Shown: positions 1-8,998 of the stretch, one piece after another
How the letters are laid out: every line of letters starts with the position of its first letter
How positions within the stretch are numbered: the first letter of the stretch is position 1
Assembly: GCF_006538725.1 (NCBI RefSeq)
Contig: NZ_BJLQ01000010.1
Location: 1 to 64,000, forward strand
Length of the DNA: 64,000 nt
Source of the DNA: Cellulomonas gelida
GTDB taxonomy: Bacteria > Actinomycetota > Actinomycetes > Actinomycetales > Cellulomonadaceae
Reading direction: 5' to 3'
Notes under the pieces: model-generated
Database searches by the model: none
The model's input: the letters and a program-made list of their open reading frames with translations, nothing else
Told to the model about the DNA's origin: nothing
Program-made: the position numbers and the translations under genes

Positions 1-16
1 GCGGGTGGCGTCTCGC

Positions 17-1159
17 TCACGAGACCGCCAGCTCGAGCCGGTAGCCGCGCTTGACGACCGTGCGGATCAGTCCGCGCGAACCGGTCGCCTCGCGCAGCCG
101 GGCGATCGCGACCTCGGCGGCGTGCGGGTCGCGCGAGTCGCCCGGCAGCGCCGCGAGCACCTGGTCGCGCGGGACCACGGAACCGCGCGCGTGCGCGAGC
201 AGCCGCAGGATCTCCAGGCCCGTGGGCGTCAGGGGCAGCACGCGGTCGCCGAGCACGGCCGCGCCGCGATAGACGCGCAGCGGGCCAGCGATCGTCTCGA
301 GCGCCTCGAGCCCGCCGTAGTGGTTGACGATGAGCCGCACGAGCGAGCCGAGCCGGCCACGGTCGGGGATCAGCGGCTCGATCCCGCGCTCCTGCAGCGG
401 CAACGCGGTCACGGGCCCGACCGCCGCCATCACGACCGAACCCTCCCGGCACCGCTCCACGACGGCCTCGACCACGCCCTGCTCGTCGGCCGCGGCGAGC
501 CACGCGGCCGCCCCCGGCGCGGACGTGAACGCGACCGCGTCCACCTCCCCGACGGCGACCGCCCGGACGGACGCCGCCACGGCGGCCGGGTCAGGCGGCG
601 GCCCCCACCGGTAGACGACGAGGCTGCGCACCCGAGCGCCCGCGGCCGCGAACGCCGCGTCGAGCCCGTCGGACCCCGCACCGTGGTGCTGCACGACGAC
701 GTCCCGGCCGGTCACGCCCTCGTCGAGCAGGACCTGGGCGACCTCCGCGCTCGTCTCTGACTCGGCGACCCAGTCGGGGATGAGCCCCGCCGCCTGGATC
801 GCGCCGCGCGCCTTCGGGCCACGCGCGACGATCCGCGCGCCGCGCAGCGCCTCGACGAGCTCGTCGGCGAGACCCGCGGCGTCCGCGGCCTCGACCCAGC
901 CGCGGAAGCCGATGCCCGTCGTCACGACGACCGTGTCGGGCGGGTCCGCGATCACGTCCCGCGTCGCCGCCAGGAGCGCGGCGTCGTCGATGTTCGGGAT
1001 CATCCCGAGCGCGGCGGCGTGCCGGACGCTCGCGCCCCGCCGGGTCAGGGCTGCGGTCAGCTCGCTCGAGCGGCGGTCCGCGGTGATGAGCACGACGCAG
1101 CCGGCCAGGGTCTGGTCGATCCCGGGGTCGGTCGTCGTGCTCGTGGTCGCGGCGCTCAC
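17..1159 (-). CDS. nnaR: NnaR-like regulator: uroporphyrinogen-III synthase-like domain fused to an OmpR-type winged helix
   Basis: About 380 aa. Residues ~20-265 form a HemD (uroporphyrinogen-III synthase)-like domain (VVVTTGIGFRGW, VAFTSAPGAAAWL). Residues ~285-378 are an OmpR/PhoB-type DNA-binding domain (PLTPTGLEILRLLAHARGSV, AIARLREATG, RTVVKRGYRL). This architecture is that of NnaR, described in Streptomyces and mycobacteria as a co-activator, with GlnR, of nitrate/nitrite assimilation genes. I therefore read it as a regulator rather than the housekeeping HemD; that is inference from domains and from its place as last gene of nirB-nirD-cysG. GTG at 1159 overlaps the cysG stop as GTGA, the overlap style used all through this window; the GTG one codon upstream (1162) is an alternative. 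Confidence 0.85.
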   Translation of the reverse strand: MSAATTSTTTDPGIDQTLAGCVVLITADRRSSELTAALTRRGASVRHAAALGMIPNIDDAALLAATRDVIADPPDTVVVTTGIGFRGWVEAADAAGLADELVEALRGARIVARGPKARGAIQAAGLIPDWVAESETSAEVAQVLLDEGVTGRDVVVQHHGAGSDGLDAAFAAAGARVRSLVVYRWGPPPDPAAVAASVRAVAVGEVDAVAFTSAPGAAAWLAAADEQGVVEAVVERCREGSVVMAAVGPVTALPLQERGIEPLIPDRGRLGSLVRLIVNHYGGLEALETIAGPLRVYRGAAVLGDRVLPLTPTGLEILRLLAHARGSVVPRDQVLAALPGDSRDPHAAEVAIARLREATGSRGLIRTVVKRGYRLELAVS

Positions 1160-2436
1160 CACGCCATTGTGCGGTCTGTGAGGTCGGGTGCACCGGGTGA
1201 GTCCACGGGCCGGGGCTCGAGGAGCCCTTCGGCCGCGACCTCACCCAGGACGAGCACCGCCGGGGCCTTGACGCCCTCCGCGAGCGCGGTGGCCTCCAGG
1301 GTCGCGAGCGTGGCCCTCGTGACGCGCTGCGTGGGCGTGGTGGCGCGCTCGACGACCGCCACCGGCGTCGTCGGCGCGACACCGAACTCCAGCGCGCGTC
1401 CCGCGAGCTCACCGAGTGCGGAGACGCCCATGAGCACGACGACCGTGCACGTCGCGTCGCGCAGGCCCACCAGGGCGGCCTGCGACCACCCGTCGTGCCC
1501 GTTCATCACGTGCAGTGCGCCGACGGTCCCGCGGTGCGTGAGCGGGATCCCCGCGGCGGCCGGCGCCGCGAGCGCCGAGCTCACTCCCGGGACGACCGTG
1601 ACCGGCACGCCCGCCGCGCGGCACGCCAGGACCTCCTCGCCCCCGCGTCCGTAGACGAACGGGTCGCCGCCCTTGAGCCGCACGACGACCCGCCCGCGCT
1701 TCGCCTGCTCGACGAGGATCCGCCCGATCTCGTGCTGCGGCACCGGGTGGTGCCCAGGCGTCTTGCCCACGTCGATGATCTCGACGTCCGGCGCGAGCTC
1801 GTCGAGCACCTCGACCGGCCCGAGCCGGTCGGTCACCACGACGTCGGCCTCCGCGAGCGCGCGCCGACCTGCGAGCGTGAGCAGCCCGACGTCGCCGGGT
1901 CCCCCGCCGACGAGCACCACGCGACCGGCGTCGCGCGCGCGCCTGCCCCGGACGTCGACATGACCCTCGCGCAGGTGGTCGGCCAGCACGTCGCGGACCT
2001 TCTCCGCGAGCGCGTCACGCACCGCCGCCGTGCGACCCGGGTCGGGCGCACCGGTCGAGACGACGCCCACGAGGACGTCGCCGAGGCTCGTCGTCGCCGG
2101 GGTGCGCGCGGTGCCGCCCGCCACGCGGCCCGCGTGCACGCAGAACACGCGTCGCTGCGCGGCCCACTCGGCCACCTGGTCGTCCGTCGCGCCGTCCCCC
2201 GTGGCGGTGAGCACGAGCCACGCGTCGTCGAGGTCCTGCTCGCGGACCTCGTGCGACTTCCACTCCACCTGGCCCCAGCGGTGCGCGTCGCGCAGCGGCT
2301 CGCACAGCGCGGGCGCGACGACGAGCACGCGCGCGCCGTCGGCGACGAGCGCCTGCACCCGGCGCGCGGCGACGGGACCGCCGCCGACGACGAGGACACG
2401 GCGGCCCGTCAGGTCCAGCCCGAGCATCGTCGTCAT
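1156..2436 (-). CDS. cysG: Siroheme synthase: precorrin-2 dehydrogenase/ferrochelatase fused to uroporphyrinogen-III C-methyltransferase
   Basis: 426 aa. The N-terminal ~150 residues carry an NAD-binding fold (RRVLVVGGGPVAARRV) for oxidation of precorrin-2 and iron insertion. From ~170 the SUMT methyltransferase begins (VLVGGGPGDVGLLTLAGRRA) with the conserved VVRLKGGDPFVYGRGGEE and VVPGVSSALAAPAAAGIPLT segments. The enzyme makes siroheme, the cofactor of NirB, from uroporphyrinogen III. Its ATG overlaps the nirD stop (ATGA) and its own stop overlaps the nnaR start, so it is co-transcribed with nitrite reductase. Sulfite reductase would use the same cofactor, but no sulfur genes are present here. 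Confidence 0.95.
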   Translation of the reverse strand: MTTMLGLDLTGRRVLVVGGGPVAARRVQALVADGARVLVVAPALCEPLRDAHRWGQVEWKSHEVREQDLDDAWLVLTATGDGATDDQVAEWAAQRRVFCVHAGRVAGGTARTPATTSLGDVLVGVVSTGAPDPGRTAAVRDALAEKVRDVLADHLREGHVDVRGRRARDAGRVVLVGGGPGDVGLLTLAGRRALAEADVVVTDRLGPVEVLDELAPDVEIIDVGKTPGHHPVPQHEIGRILVEQAKRGRVVVRLKGGDPFVYGRGGEEVLACRAAGVPVTVVPGVSSALAAPAAAGIPLTHRGTVGALHVMNGHDGWSQAALVGLRDATCTVVVLMGVSALGELAGRALEFGVAPTTPVAVVERATTPTQRVTRATLATLEATALAEGVKAPAVLVLGEVAAEGLLEPRPVDSPGAPDLTDRTMAW

Positions 2437-2858
2437 GCGTCACCCCCTGCCGCCTGGCCGGTGGTCGGGGCCGGCTCGCCGATCTCGACGATCCCATCGA
2501 CCACCCGGACGGCCCAGGCCCGAAGGTCCGGGGCGAGGCCGCGGACGGGGCTCTTGCCGACCGGGTCCAGGCACGCACCGGTCCGGAGGTCGAAGACCTG
2601 CTTGTGCATCGGGGAGGCGACGGTGGGCACGACCTCGTCGTGCACGTGGCGTGTCCCGACGATGCCGCGCGAGAGCACGTACGCGCCGCAGAACGGGTCC
2701 TGCTGCTGCACGGCCAGCACCGTGTCGTCGACCAGCCGGAACAGCGCGACCTGGTCGTCGCCGACGAGGGCCGCAGCGCCGCGCTCGGGGACGAGGTCCT
2801 CGAGGCGGCACACCGCCGTCCAGGTCGTCGTCGTGGGCAGGGTGTCCAGGACGGTCAT
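2433..2858 (-). CDS. nirD: Nitrite reductase [NAD(P)H] small subunit
   Basis: 141 aa starting at the ATG (MTVLDTLPTTTTW) that overlaps the nirB stop by ATGA; a longer in-frame reading upstream has only shadow-frame composition. It has the NirD Rieske-like fold (VCRLEDLVPERGAAALVGDD, SPMHKQVFDLRTGACLD). The Cys-X-His pairs that bind the cluster in true Rieske proteins are missing, as is normal for NirD. It partners NirB in the cytoplasmic six-electron reduction of nitrite to ammonium. Confidence 0.95.
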   Translation of the reverse strand: MTVLDTLPTTTTWTAVCRLEDLVPERGAAALVGDDQVALFRLVDDTVLAVQQQDPFCGAYVLSRGIVGTRHVHDEVVPTVASPMHKQVFDLRTGACLDPVGKSPVRGLAPDLRAWAVRVVDGIVEIGEPAPTTGQAAGGDA

Positions 2859-5437
2859 GCGCGCACCTCCAAGGTGGTTCCGGCGACGAGGACGGGCTCG
2901 CCGCGGTCCGCGGCCGCGCGCTCGTCGGCGGTGGCGGGCCGGGCCTGGCCCCGCTCGGGGACGTAGGCCAACGAGGGGTCGGCGGTCTGCGGGGCGTTGA
3001 CGAACGAGGCGAACCGGCGCAGCTTCTCGGGGTCCTCCAGGGTCGCCCGCCACTCGTCCTCATACTCCTCGACGTGCCGGGCCATCTGCGCGTCGAGATC
3101 CGCGGCGATGCCGAGCGAGTCCTCGAGGACGACCGCGCGGACGCCGTCGAGCCCGCCCTCGACCTCGTCCACCCAGGGCGCGGTGCGCTGCAACCGGTCG
3201 GCGGTGCGCACGTAGTACAGCAGGAACCGGTCGATCGTCCGGATCAGCGTCTCGGTGTCGAGGTCCTCGGCCAGCAGGCGCGCGTGCCGCGGCGTGAACC
3301 CGCCGTTGCCGCCCACGTACAGGTTCCAGCCCTTGTCCGTGGCGATCACGCCGACGTCCTTGCCGCGCGCCTCGGCGCACTCGCGCGCGCAGCCCGAGAC
3401 ACCGAGCTTGATCTTGTGCGGGCTGCGCAGCCCCCGGTAGCGCAGCTCGAGGAGGACCGCGAGCGCGACCGAGTCCTGCACGCCGAACCGGCACCACGTG
3501 GAGCCCACGCAGGACTTCACGGTGCGCAGCGACTTGCCGTACGCGTGCCCGGACTCGAAACCCGCGTCCACGAGGCGCTGCCAGATGAGCGGGAGCTGGT
3601 CGATCCGCGCGCCGAACAGGTCGATCCGCTGGCCGCCCGTGATCTTGGTGTAGAGCCCGAAGTCCTGCGCGACGGCGCCGATCGCGATCAGCCCCTCGGG
3701 CGTGACCTCACCGCCCGGGATGCGCGGGACCACCGAGTAGGAGCCGTCCTTCTGGAGGTTGGCCATCACGTGGTCGTTGGTGTCCTGCAGCGCGGCCCGC
3801 TCGCCCTCGAGGACGTGCGCGGGTGCGGTCGTCGCGAGGATCGAGGCGACCGCGGGCTTGCAGATGTCGCACCCGCGGCCGGCCGCGTCCGTGCCGAACC
3901 GCGCGACGACCTCGGTGAACGAGACCAGTCCGGCGACGCGGACGGCGTCGTAGAGCTGTGCGCGGGACAGCGCGAAGTGCTCGCACAGGGCCGACGAGAC
4001 CGTGATGCCCTGCTTCGCGAGCTCGGTGCCGACGAGCTTCTTGACCAGCGGGAGGCACGAGCCGCACGACGTGCCCGCCTTCGTGCACGCCTTGACCGCA
4101 CCCACGTCGGTGCAGCCGTGCTCGGTCACCGCGCCGCGGATCGCACCCGCGCTGACGTTGTTGCACGAGCACACGCTCGCGTCGTCGGGCAGCTCCAGGT
4201 CGGGTGCGCCCCCGCCCTCGGGGAGCAGGTATGCCGCCGGGTCGCCGGGGAGCTCACGGCCGAGCATCGGCCGCAGGCTCGCGTACGCCGACGCGTCACC
4301 GACGAGCACGCCGCCGAGCAGCGTGCGCGCGTCGTCGGACAGGACGAGCTTCTTGTAGACGCCCGCGACCGGGTCCGCCCAGACGACCTCGAGCGCGCCG
4401 GGCGTGGTGCCGAACGCGTCCCCGAAGCTCGCGACGTCGACGCCCGCGAGCTTGAGCTTGGTGGCCGTGTCGGCACCGGGGAACTGCGCCGCGCCGCCCA
4501 GCAGCCGGTCGACCGCGACCTCGGCCATCGCGTAGCCCGGCGCGACCAGGCCGATGCACTGGTCCTGGATGCACGCGACCTCGCCGACGGCCGAGACGTC
4601 CGGGTCGCTCGTGAGGCACGCGTCGTCGACGACGACACCGCCACGCTCGCCGATCAGCAGGCCCGCGTCCCGCGCGAGCTCGTCACGCGGCCGGACCCCG
4701 GCCGCCACCACGACGACGTCCGCGTCGACGCGGCCCCCGTCGGCCAGGTCGAGACGTCCGACCCCGCCGCGACGGTGCGCGCGGATCCGCGTCGTCATGG
4801 CGTTGAGCCGCACGCCCACGCCCAGGCCGTTGATCAGCCGACGCAGCGCCTCACCGCCGCCCAGGTCGATCTGCGTCGACATCAGGTGCGTGCCGACCTG
4901 CAGCACCGTCGCCTGCGCACCCAGCGCCCGCAGCGCGCCCGCGGCCTCCAGCCCGAGCAGCCCGCCGCCGAGCACCGCGCCCCGCACGACGGGCTTCGTC
5001 GCGCGGAGCTTCTCGACGTACCCGCGCAGCGCCGCGACGTCGTCGACCGTGCGGTACACGAACACGCCCTCGAGGTCCGCGCCCTCCACGGGCGGCACCC
5101 AGGCCGACGAGCCCGTCGCCAGGACCAGGTGGTCGTAGTGCTCGGTGCGGCCGCGCTGCGTGGTGACGGTCCTGGCCACCCGGTCGATCGCGACGACCTT
5201 GTCGTCGCGGCGCAGCGAGACCAGCGGGTCGTCCCACAGCGTCGCGTCGCCGAGCGCCAGGTCGTCGGCGTCGCGGCCCGAGAAGTAGCTGGTCAGGGCG
5301 ACGCGGTCGTACGGCCGGCGTGGCTCCTCGGCCAGGACGGTGATGCGCCAGCGGCCGTCGGCGTCACGGTCGCGCATGGCCTCGACGAGGCGCTGCGCCA
5401 CCATGCCGCCGCCGACGACGACGAGGTGCTTGCTCAC
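2855..5437 (-). CDS. nirB: Nitrite reductase [NAD(P)H] large subunit
   Basis: 860 aa. Residues ~1-420 are an FAD/NAD-linked reductase (KHLVVVGGGMVAQRLVEAM, VVVAAGVRPRDELARDAG). A BFD-type [2Fe-2S] domain follows at ~430-480 (CSCNNVSAGAIRG, CGSCLP). The C-terminal third is a nitrite/sulfite reductase module with the siroheme/[4Fe-4S] ligands CVGSTWC (CX5C) and CAREC (CX3C). The GTG at 5437 (VSKHLVVVGGG) is chosen because the FAD-binding strand begins at once and GGAG lies upstream; the reading frame runs 58 codons further but that stretch overlaps the promoter block. It is the first gene of nirB-nirD-cysG-nnaR and reduces nitrite to ammonium with NAD(P)H. Confidence 0.96.
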   Translation of the reverse strand: MSKHLVVVGGGMVAQRLVEAMRDRDADGRWRITVLAEEPRRPYDRVALTSYFSGRDADDLALGDATLWDDPLVSLRRDDKVVAIDRVARTVTTQRGRTEHYDHLVLATGSSAWVPPVEGADLEGVFVYRTVDDVAALRGYVEKLRATKPVVRGAVLGGGLLGLEAAGALRALGAQATVLQVGTHLMSTQIDLGGGEALRRLINGLGVGVRLNAMTTRIRAHRRGGVGRLDLADGGRVDADVVVVAAGVRPRDELARDAGLLIGERGGVVVDDACLTSDPDVSAVGEVACIQDQCIGLVAPGYAMAEVAVDRLLGGAAQFPGADTATKLKLAGVDVASFGDAFGTTPGALEVVWADPVAGVYKKLVLSDDARTLLGGVLVGDASAYASLRPMLGRELPGDPAAYLLPEGGGAPDLELPDDASVCSCNNVSAGAIRGAVTEHGCTDVGAVKACTKAGTSCGSCLPLVKKLVGTELAKQGITVSSALCEHFALSRAQLYDAVRVAGLVSFTEVVARFGTDAAGRGCDICKPAVASILATTAPAHVLEGERAALQDTNDHVMANLQKDGSYSVVPRIPGGEVTPEGLIAIGAVAQDFGLYTKITGGQRIDLFGARIDQLPLIWQRLVDAGFESGHAYGKSLRTVKSCVGSTWCRFGVQDSVALAVLLELRYRGLRSPHKIKLGVSGCARECAEARGKDVGVIATDKGWNLYVGGNGGFTPRHARLLAEDLDTETLIRTIDRFLLYYVRTADRLQRTAPWVDEVEGGLDGVRAVVLEDSLGIAADLDAQMARHVEEYEDEWRATLEDPEKLRRFASFVNAPQTADPSLAYVPERGQARPATADERAAADRGEPVLVAGTTLEVRA

Positions 5438-5490
5438 GAGGGGCTCCGTCCGACGGGTGACGACTACCTCACCGACGGTACGAACGGCGT

Positions 5491-5564
5491 GTTTCCGGCA
5501 GACGTGTCCACGCGTTTCCCCACCGCAACCTTTCTCGCACACCCGCGGCGGTCGCCGTGTGAGA
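5491..5564 (-). promoter_or_regulatory. nirB upstream block shared with narK
   Basis: This block aligns without gaps to 16900-16973 in front of narK. On the plus strand both have GTTTC, then 31 bases, then AACCTTTC, followed by CGCAC, GGCGGT and a terminal TGTGAGA at identical spacing. It lies 53 bp upstream of the nirB start codon (55 bp for narK). NnaR and/or GlnR are natural candidates to bind it. On the coding strand the GTTTC reads GAAAC, as in a GlnR b-site, but I could not find a convincing GTNAC partner at the expected spacing. Confidence 0.6.
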
Positions 5565-5670
5565 CGAGGCGTCCGTCCGCGACGGCCGCGGCCGGGTGAC
5601 CGGTACGGCACGGCTGCGTATCGTCGCCCTGGCGGGGGCGCGGGTGGTGCCGAGGACGAGGAGGACGGCT

Positions 5671-6216
5671 GTGGAGCACGAGGTCGTGGTGGGCCTGCTG
5701 CGGGCCGTGAACGTGGGTGGGCGCAAGCTGACCTCCGCGCAGCTGCGCGGGACGGCCGAAGGGCTCGGGTACACCGAGGTGAAGACGTACGTGAACTCGG
5801 GCAACGTCGTGCTCGTCTCGCCGCACGGCGCCGCGCAGGTCGCCGACGAGCTCGGCGCGGCGCTCACCGCCGAGGCGGGCTTCGCCGTGCCGGTGATCAC
5901 CCGCACCGCCCAGCAGTGGCACGCGATCGTCGAGGCGCTGCCGCTGCGCGACGAGGCGACGGACGACCCGACGCACGTCGTCCTGGTGACCTGGGACGGG
6001 CCCGTGGCCGCGACCGCGGCGGACTTCGACGCGACGCGGTACGGCCGCGAGCGTCTGGAGTGGCGGGACAGCGAGCTGTACGCGCACTACTGCGACGGCC
6101 AGGGCCGGTCCAAGCTGACCCTGCCGGTCCTCGAGAAGGCGGCCGGTCGGCGCGGGACCGCGCGCAACTGGAACACCGTGCTCGCGCTCGACGCGCTCGC
6201 CCAGGAACGGGTGTGA
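5671..6216 (+). CDS. DUF1697 family protein
   Basis: 181 aa from the GTG at 5671 (VEHEVVVGLLRAVNVGGRKL), which has a strong GAGGAGG ribosome binding site; the frame is open upstream to 5596 but without one. The opening GLLRAVNVGGRKL, the KTYVNSGNVVL strand and the C-terminal ATARNWNT-like segment (RRGTARNWNTVLALDAL) are the signature of DUF1697, small cytoplasmic alpha/beta proteins of unknown function. It is transcribed divergently from nirB and stands alone, so context gives no role. Confidence 0.85.
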   Translation: MEHEVVVGLLRAVNVGGRKLTSAQLRGTAEGLGYTEVKTYVNSGNVVLVSPHGAAQVADELGAALTAEAGFAVPVITRTAQQWHAIVEALPLRDEATDDPTHVVLVTWDGPVAATAADFDATRYGRERLEWRDSELYAHYCDGQGRSKLTLPVLEKAAGRRGTARNWNTVLALDALAQERV

Positions 6217-6280
6217 CCTGGGGACGCGCCGCGGCCGGCTGCCTTGGCATCCGCGGCGGTCGTCTGATGGGATCGAGGCC

Positions 6281-7261
6281 ATGTCCCAGCTGAGCATCGA
6301 CTCCTTGTCCAAGGCGTACGGGCCGGTCCAGGCCCTGCGCGACATGTCGTTCGAGGTACGCGCGGGCGAGATCTTCGGCTTCGTCGGGTCCAACGGCGCA
6401 GGCAAGTCGACGACGATGCGGATCGTCCTCGGCGTGCTCGCCGCCGACTCGGGCGAGGTGCGCTGGGACGGGCGCCCGCTGGACCTGCACGTCCGCCGGC
6501 GCATCGGGTACATGCCCGAGGAGCGCGGGCTCTACCCGCGGATGCGCGTCGGCGAGCACCTGGTGTACCTCGCACGCCTGCACGGGATGTCGAGGACCGC
6601 GGCCGTCGCGGCGATGGAGCACTGGACGGACGTGCTGGGCATCGACGCGCGCCGCGGGGACGAGGTGCTCAAGCTCTCGCTCGGCAACCAGCAGCGCGTC
6701 CAGCTCGCGGCGGCGCTCGTGCACTCCCCCGACATCCTCGTGCTGGACGAGCCGTTCTCCGGCCTCGACCCCGTCGCGGTCGACGTCATGAGCCAGGTGC
6801 TGCGCGACCAGGCCGCGGCCGGGGTCCCGGTGATGTTCTCCTCGCACCAGCTCGAGCTCGTCGAGCGGCTGTGCGACCGCGTCGGGATCGTGCGCGCGGG
6901 TTCGATGGTGGCCGTGGGTGGCATCGACGAGCTGCGCAGCACGCCCGAGCGCAGGTGGGAGGTCGACGGGCCTGCGCCCGACGACTGGCTCGCGCGCGTG
7001 CCCGCCGCGCGCCTGGTGTCCTCCGAGCCCGCGTCGGGGTCCTCGGCCGGCACCGGCGCAGCGCGACGCAGCGTCGTCGAGGTCGCGAACCCCGACCTCG
7101 CGGATGTCGACCAGGAGCTCCTCGCCGCCGCGCTCGCCGCCGGTCCGGTGCGCGAGTTCGCCCGCGTCCGTCCGTCCCTCGTCGAGCTGTACCGGCACGT
7201 CGTCTCGAGCGACGAGTCCCCCGCCGCGTCCGACCGCACCCCCGCCGAGGTGACCGCATGA
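6281..7261 (+). CDS. ABC transporter ATP-binding protein (ABC-2 exporter, NatA-like)
   Basis: 326 aa. Walker A is GSNGAGKSTTMRI (~residue 40), the signature is LSLGNQQRVQLAAALVH, Walker B is ILVLDEPFSGLDP, with a switch His in MFSSHQLELVERL. The last ~80 residues form the DUF4162-type extension common in ABC-2 exporter ATPases. Its stop overlaps the start of the permease by ATGA. The pair resembles the sodium/drug exporter NatAB; the substrate cannot be told from sequence. Confidence 0.9.
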   Translation: MSQLSIDSLSKAYGPVQALRDMSFEVRAGEIFGFVGSNGAGKSTTMRIVLGVLAADSGEVRWDGRPLDLHVRRRIGYMPEERGLYPRMRVGEHLVYLARLHGMSRTAAVAAMEHWTDVLGIDARRGDEVLKLSLGNQQRVQLAAALVHSPDILVLDEPFSGLDPVAVDVMSQVLRDQAAAGVPVMFSSHQLELVERLCDRVGIVRAGSMVAVGGIDELRSTPERRWEVDGPAPDDWLARVPAARLVSSEPASGSSAGTGAARRSVVEVANPDLADVDQELLAAALAAGPVREFARVRPSLVELYRHVVSSDESPAASDRTPAEVTA

Positions 7262-8493
7262 GCACGCCCTCCACGCGCCCGTCGCCCGCCACGACCGGCG
7301 AGCTCAGCACGGGCGCCGCGATCCGGCTCGTCGCCGGCCGGGAGATCTCGACCCGGGTCCGCACGAAGGCGTTCCTGTGGACGACCGCACTCTTCGTGGT
7401 CGCCGTCGTGCTGGGCGGCGTGCTGCTCAACGCCGTCAGCGGCCAAGGGCCCGACGCCACGCACGTCGGCTTCACCCCGGACGCCTCGGCCGCGGCGAGC
7501 GCCTTCGAGGCGACCGCGACCGGGATGGGCGTGACGGTCGAGACCAGCGACGTCGCCGACGCCGCCGCGGCCGAGAAGGGCCTGCGCGACGGCGACCTCG
7601 ACCTCGTCGTGACGGCTGTCGACCCGACGCTCGACGTGCAGGTGAAGGCCGCCGTCGACCAGACGATGCAGCCCGTGCTCGCGGCGTTCGCGCAGCAGCT
7701 GGCGCTCGCGTCCGCCGTCACCGACCTCGGCGGCGACCCGGCCGACGTCTCCGGTCAGATCGCGCAGGCGGCCCCGCAGGTCTCGGCGCTCGAACCCGAG
7801 CCCGCGCGCGACGGCGGCCAGATCGTCGCGGGCTACCTCGCCGGCATCCTGCTGTTCATCTCGCTGATGACCGCGGGCCAGCTCGTCGCGCAGGGCGTGG
7901 TCGAGGAGAAGTCGAGCCGGGTCGTCGAGCTGCTGCTCGCGACCCTGCGCCCCGCGCAGCTCATGGCCGGCAAGGTGCTCGGCATCGGCGTGGTCGGCCT
8001 GCTGCAGGTCGCGCTGGTCGTCGCCGCGGGCGCGGGGACGGCCACGGCGCTCGGCCTGCTCGACTCGTCGTCGCTCGACCTGGGCACCACCGCGCTCTGG
8101 GCCCTCGTGTGGTTCGTCGTCGGGTTCGCGATGTACGCGCTCGTCCTCGGGGCGCTCGGCGCGCTCGTCTCGCGCCAGGAGGACGTCGGCTCGGTCATCG
8201 GGCCCGTCACGACGCTCATGATCGTCCCGTACGTCATCGGCATCTCGATCCTGCCGTGGGACCCGACGAACTCGCTGGCCACGTCGCTGTCGTACGTGCC
8301 GTTCTGCTCGCCGATGCTCATGCCCATGCGCATCGCGCTGGGCGTGGCGGAGACGTGGGAGGTGCTGCTCGCGCTCGGCCTGTCGATCGCGCTGGTGCCC
8401 GTGCTCGTCTGGCTGGCCGGGCGGATCTACTCGGGCGCCGTGCTCCACTCGGGTGGCCGCATGAAGGTCCGGGAGGCCCTGCGCCGCGCCTGA
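7258..8493 (+). CDS. ABC-2 type transporter permease (NatB-like)
   Basis: 411 aa from the ATG at 7258, overlapping the ATPase stop. One transmembrane helix near residues 40-60 (AFLWTTALFVVAVVLGGVLL) precedes an extracytoplasmic domain of ~130 residues. A block of about five helices follows from ~200 (GYLAGILLFISLMTAGQLVA, LQVALVVAAGAGTATAL, LWALVWFVVGFAMYALVLGA, VIGPVTTLMIVPYVIGISIL). The motif VVEEKSSRVVELLL is typical of NatB/ABC-2 permeases. It forms the membrane half of the exporter encoded with 6281-7261. Confidence 0.9.
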   Translation: MSTPSTRPSPATTGELSTGAAIRLVAGREISTRVRTKAFLWTTALFVVAVVLGGVLLNAVSGQGPDATHVGFTPDASAAASAFEATATGMGVTVETSDVADAAAAEKGLRDGDLDLVVTAVDPTLDVQVKAAVDQTMQPVLAAFAQQLALASAVTDLGGDPADVSGQIAQAAPQVSALEPEPARDGGQIVAGYLAGILLFISLMTAGQLVAQGVVEEKSSRVVELLLATLRPAQLMAGKVLGIGVVGLLQVALVVAAGAGTATALGLLDSSSLDLGTTALWALVWFVVGFAMYALVLGALGALVSRQEDVGSVIGPVTTLMIVPYVIGISILPWDPTNSLATSLSYVPFCSPMLMPMRIALGVAETWEVLLALGLSIALVPVLVWLAGRIYSGAVLHSGGRMKVREALRRA

Positions 8494-8522
8494 CGGCCTG
8501 CCGCGCGGGCTAGTTTGAGCCC

Positions 8523-8969
8523 ATGGCGACGCTCTTCTCGAAGATCATCGACGGCGACATCCCCGGACGGTTCGTGTGGGCCGACGACGTGTGCGTGGCG
8601 TTCGCGACGATCGCGCCCATCACCGACGGCCACGTGCTCGTCGTCCCGCGCGCGGAGATCGTCGAGCTCACGGACGCCCCGGACGACGTGCTCGCGCACC
8701 TCGCGGTCGTCGCACGCACGATCGGCTCGGCCCTCCAGGCCGAGTGGGACGCGCCGCGGGCCGCGCTGCTCGTCGCGGGGTTCGAGGTCCCGCACCTGCA
8801 CCTGCACGTGCTCCCGGCGTGGGACGAGGCCAGCCTGACGTTCGCCAACGCGCGCACCGACGTCCCGGCGGACGCGCTCGACGCCGCGGCCGAGCGCGTG
8901 CGGACCGCGCTGCGGTCGGCCGGGCAGGGCGCGCACGTCCCACGCGCGCTGGGGTCACCCGCGCTCTGA
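8523..8969 (+). CDS. HIT family hydrolase
   Basis: 148 aa. The N-terminus (MATLFSKIIDGDIPGRFVW) and the histidine triad HLHLHVLP near residue 98 mark an Hint/HIT purine-nucleotide phosphoramidase or hydrolase. Length and ITDGHVLVVPRAE are typical of actinobacterial HIT proteins. It is monocistronic, ending at a hairpin shared with the convergent gene at 8987. Confidence 0.93.
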   Translation: MATLFSKIIDGDIPGRFVWADDVCVAFATIAPITDGHVLVVPRAEIVELTDAPDDVLAHLAVVARTIGSALQAEWDAPRAALLVAGFEVPHLHLHVLPAWDEASLTFANARTDVPADALDAAAERVRTALRSAGQGAHVPRALGSPAL

Positions 8970-8980
8970 CCCGACCCGCG

Positions 8981-8998
8981 GCCCGGTCAGGACCGGGC
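8981..8998. terminator. Palindrome between convergent genes, possible bidirectional terminator
   Basis: GCCCGGTC-AG-GACCGGGC is a perfect inverted repeat 12 bp past the HIT gene stop and spanning the stop codon of the minus-strand gene. There is no T-run on either side, so it would be a hairpin-only terminator as is common in actinobacteria. Confidence 0.4.

Noticed and set aside
5491..5564. Canonical GlnR box
   Set aside because: GAAAC is present on the coding strand, but GTNAC at the required 6-bp spacing is not.
2030..5599. Plus-strand open frame of 1189 codons opposite nirB
   Set aside because: Arg/Ala/Gly-rich shadow of a high-GC gene; the minus strand gives intact NirB with all cofactor motifs.
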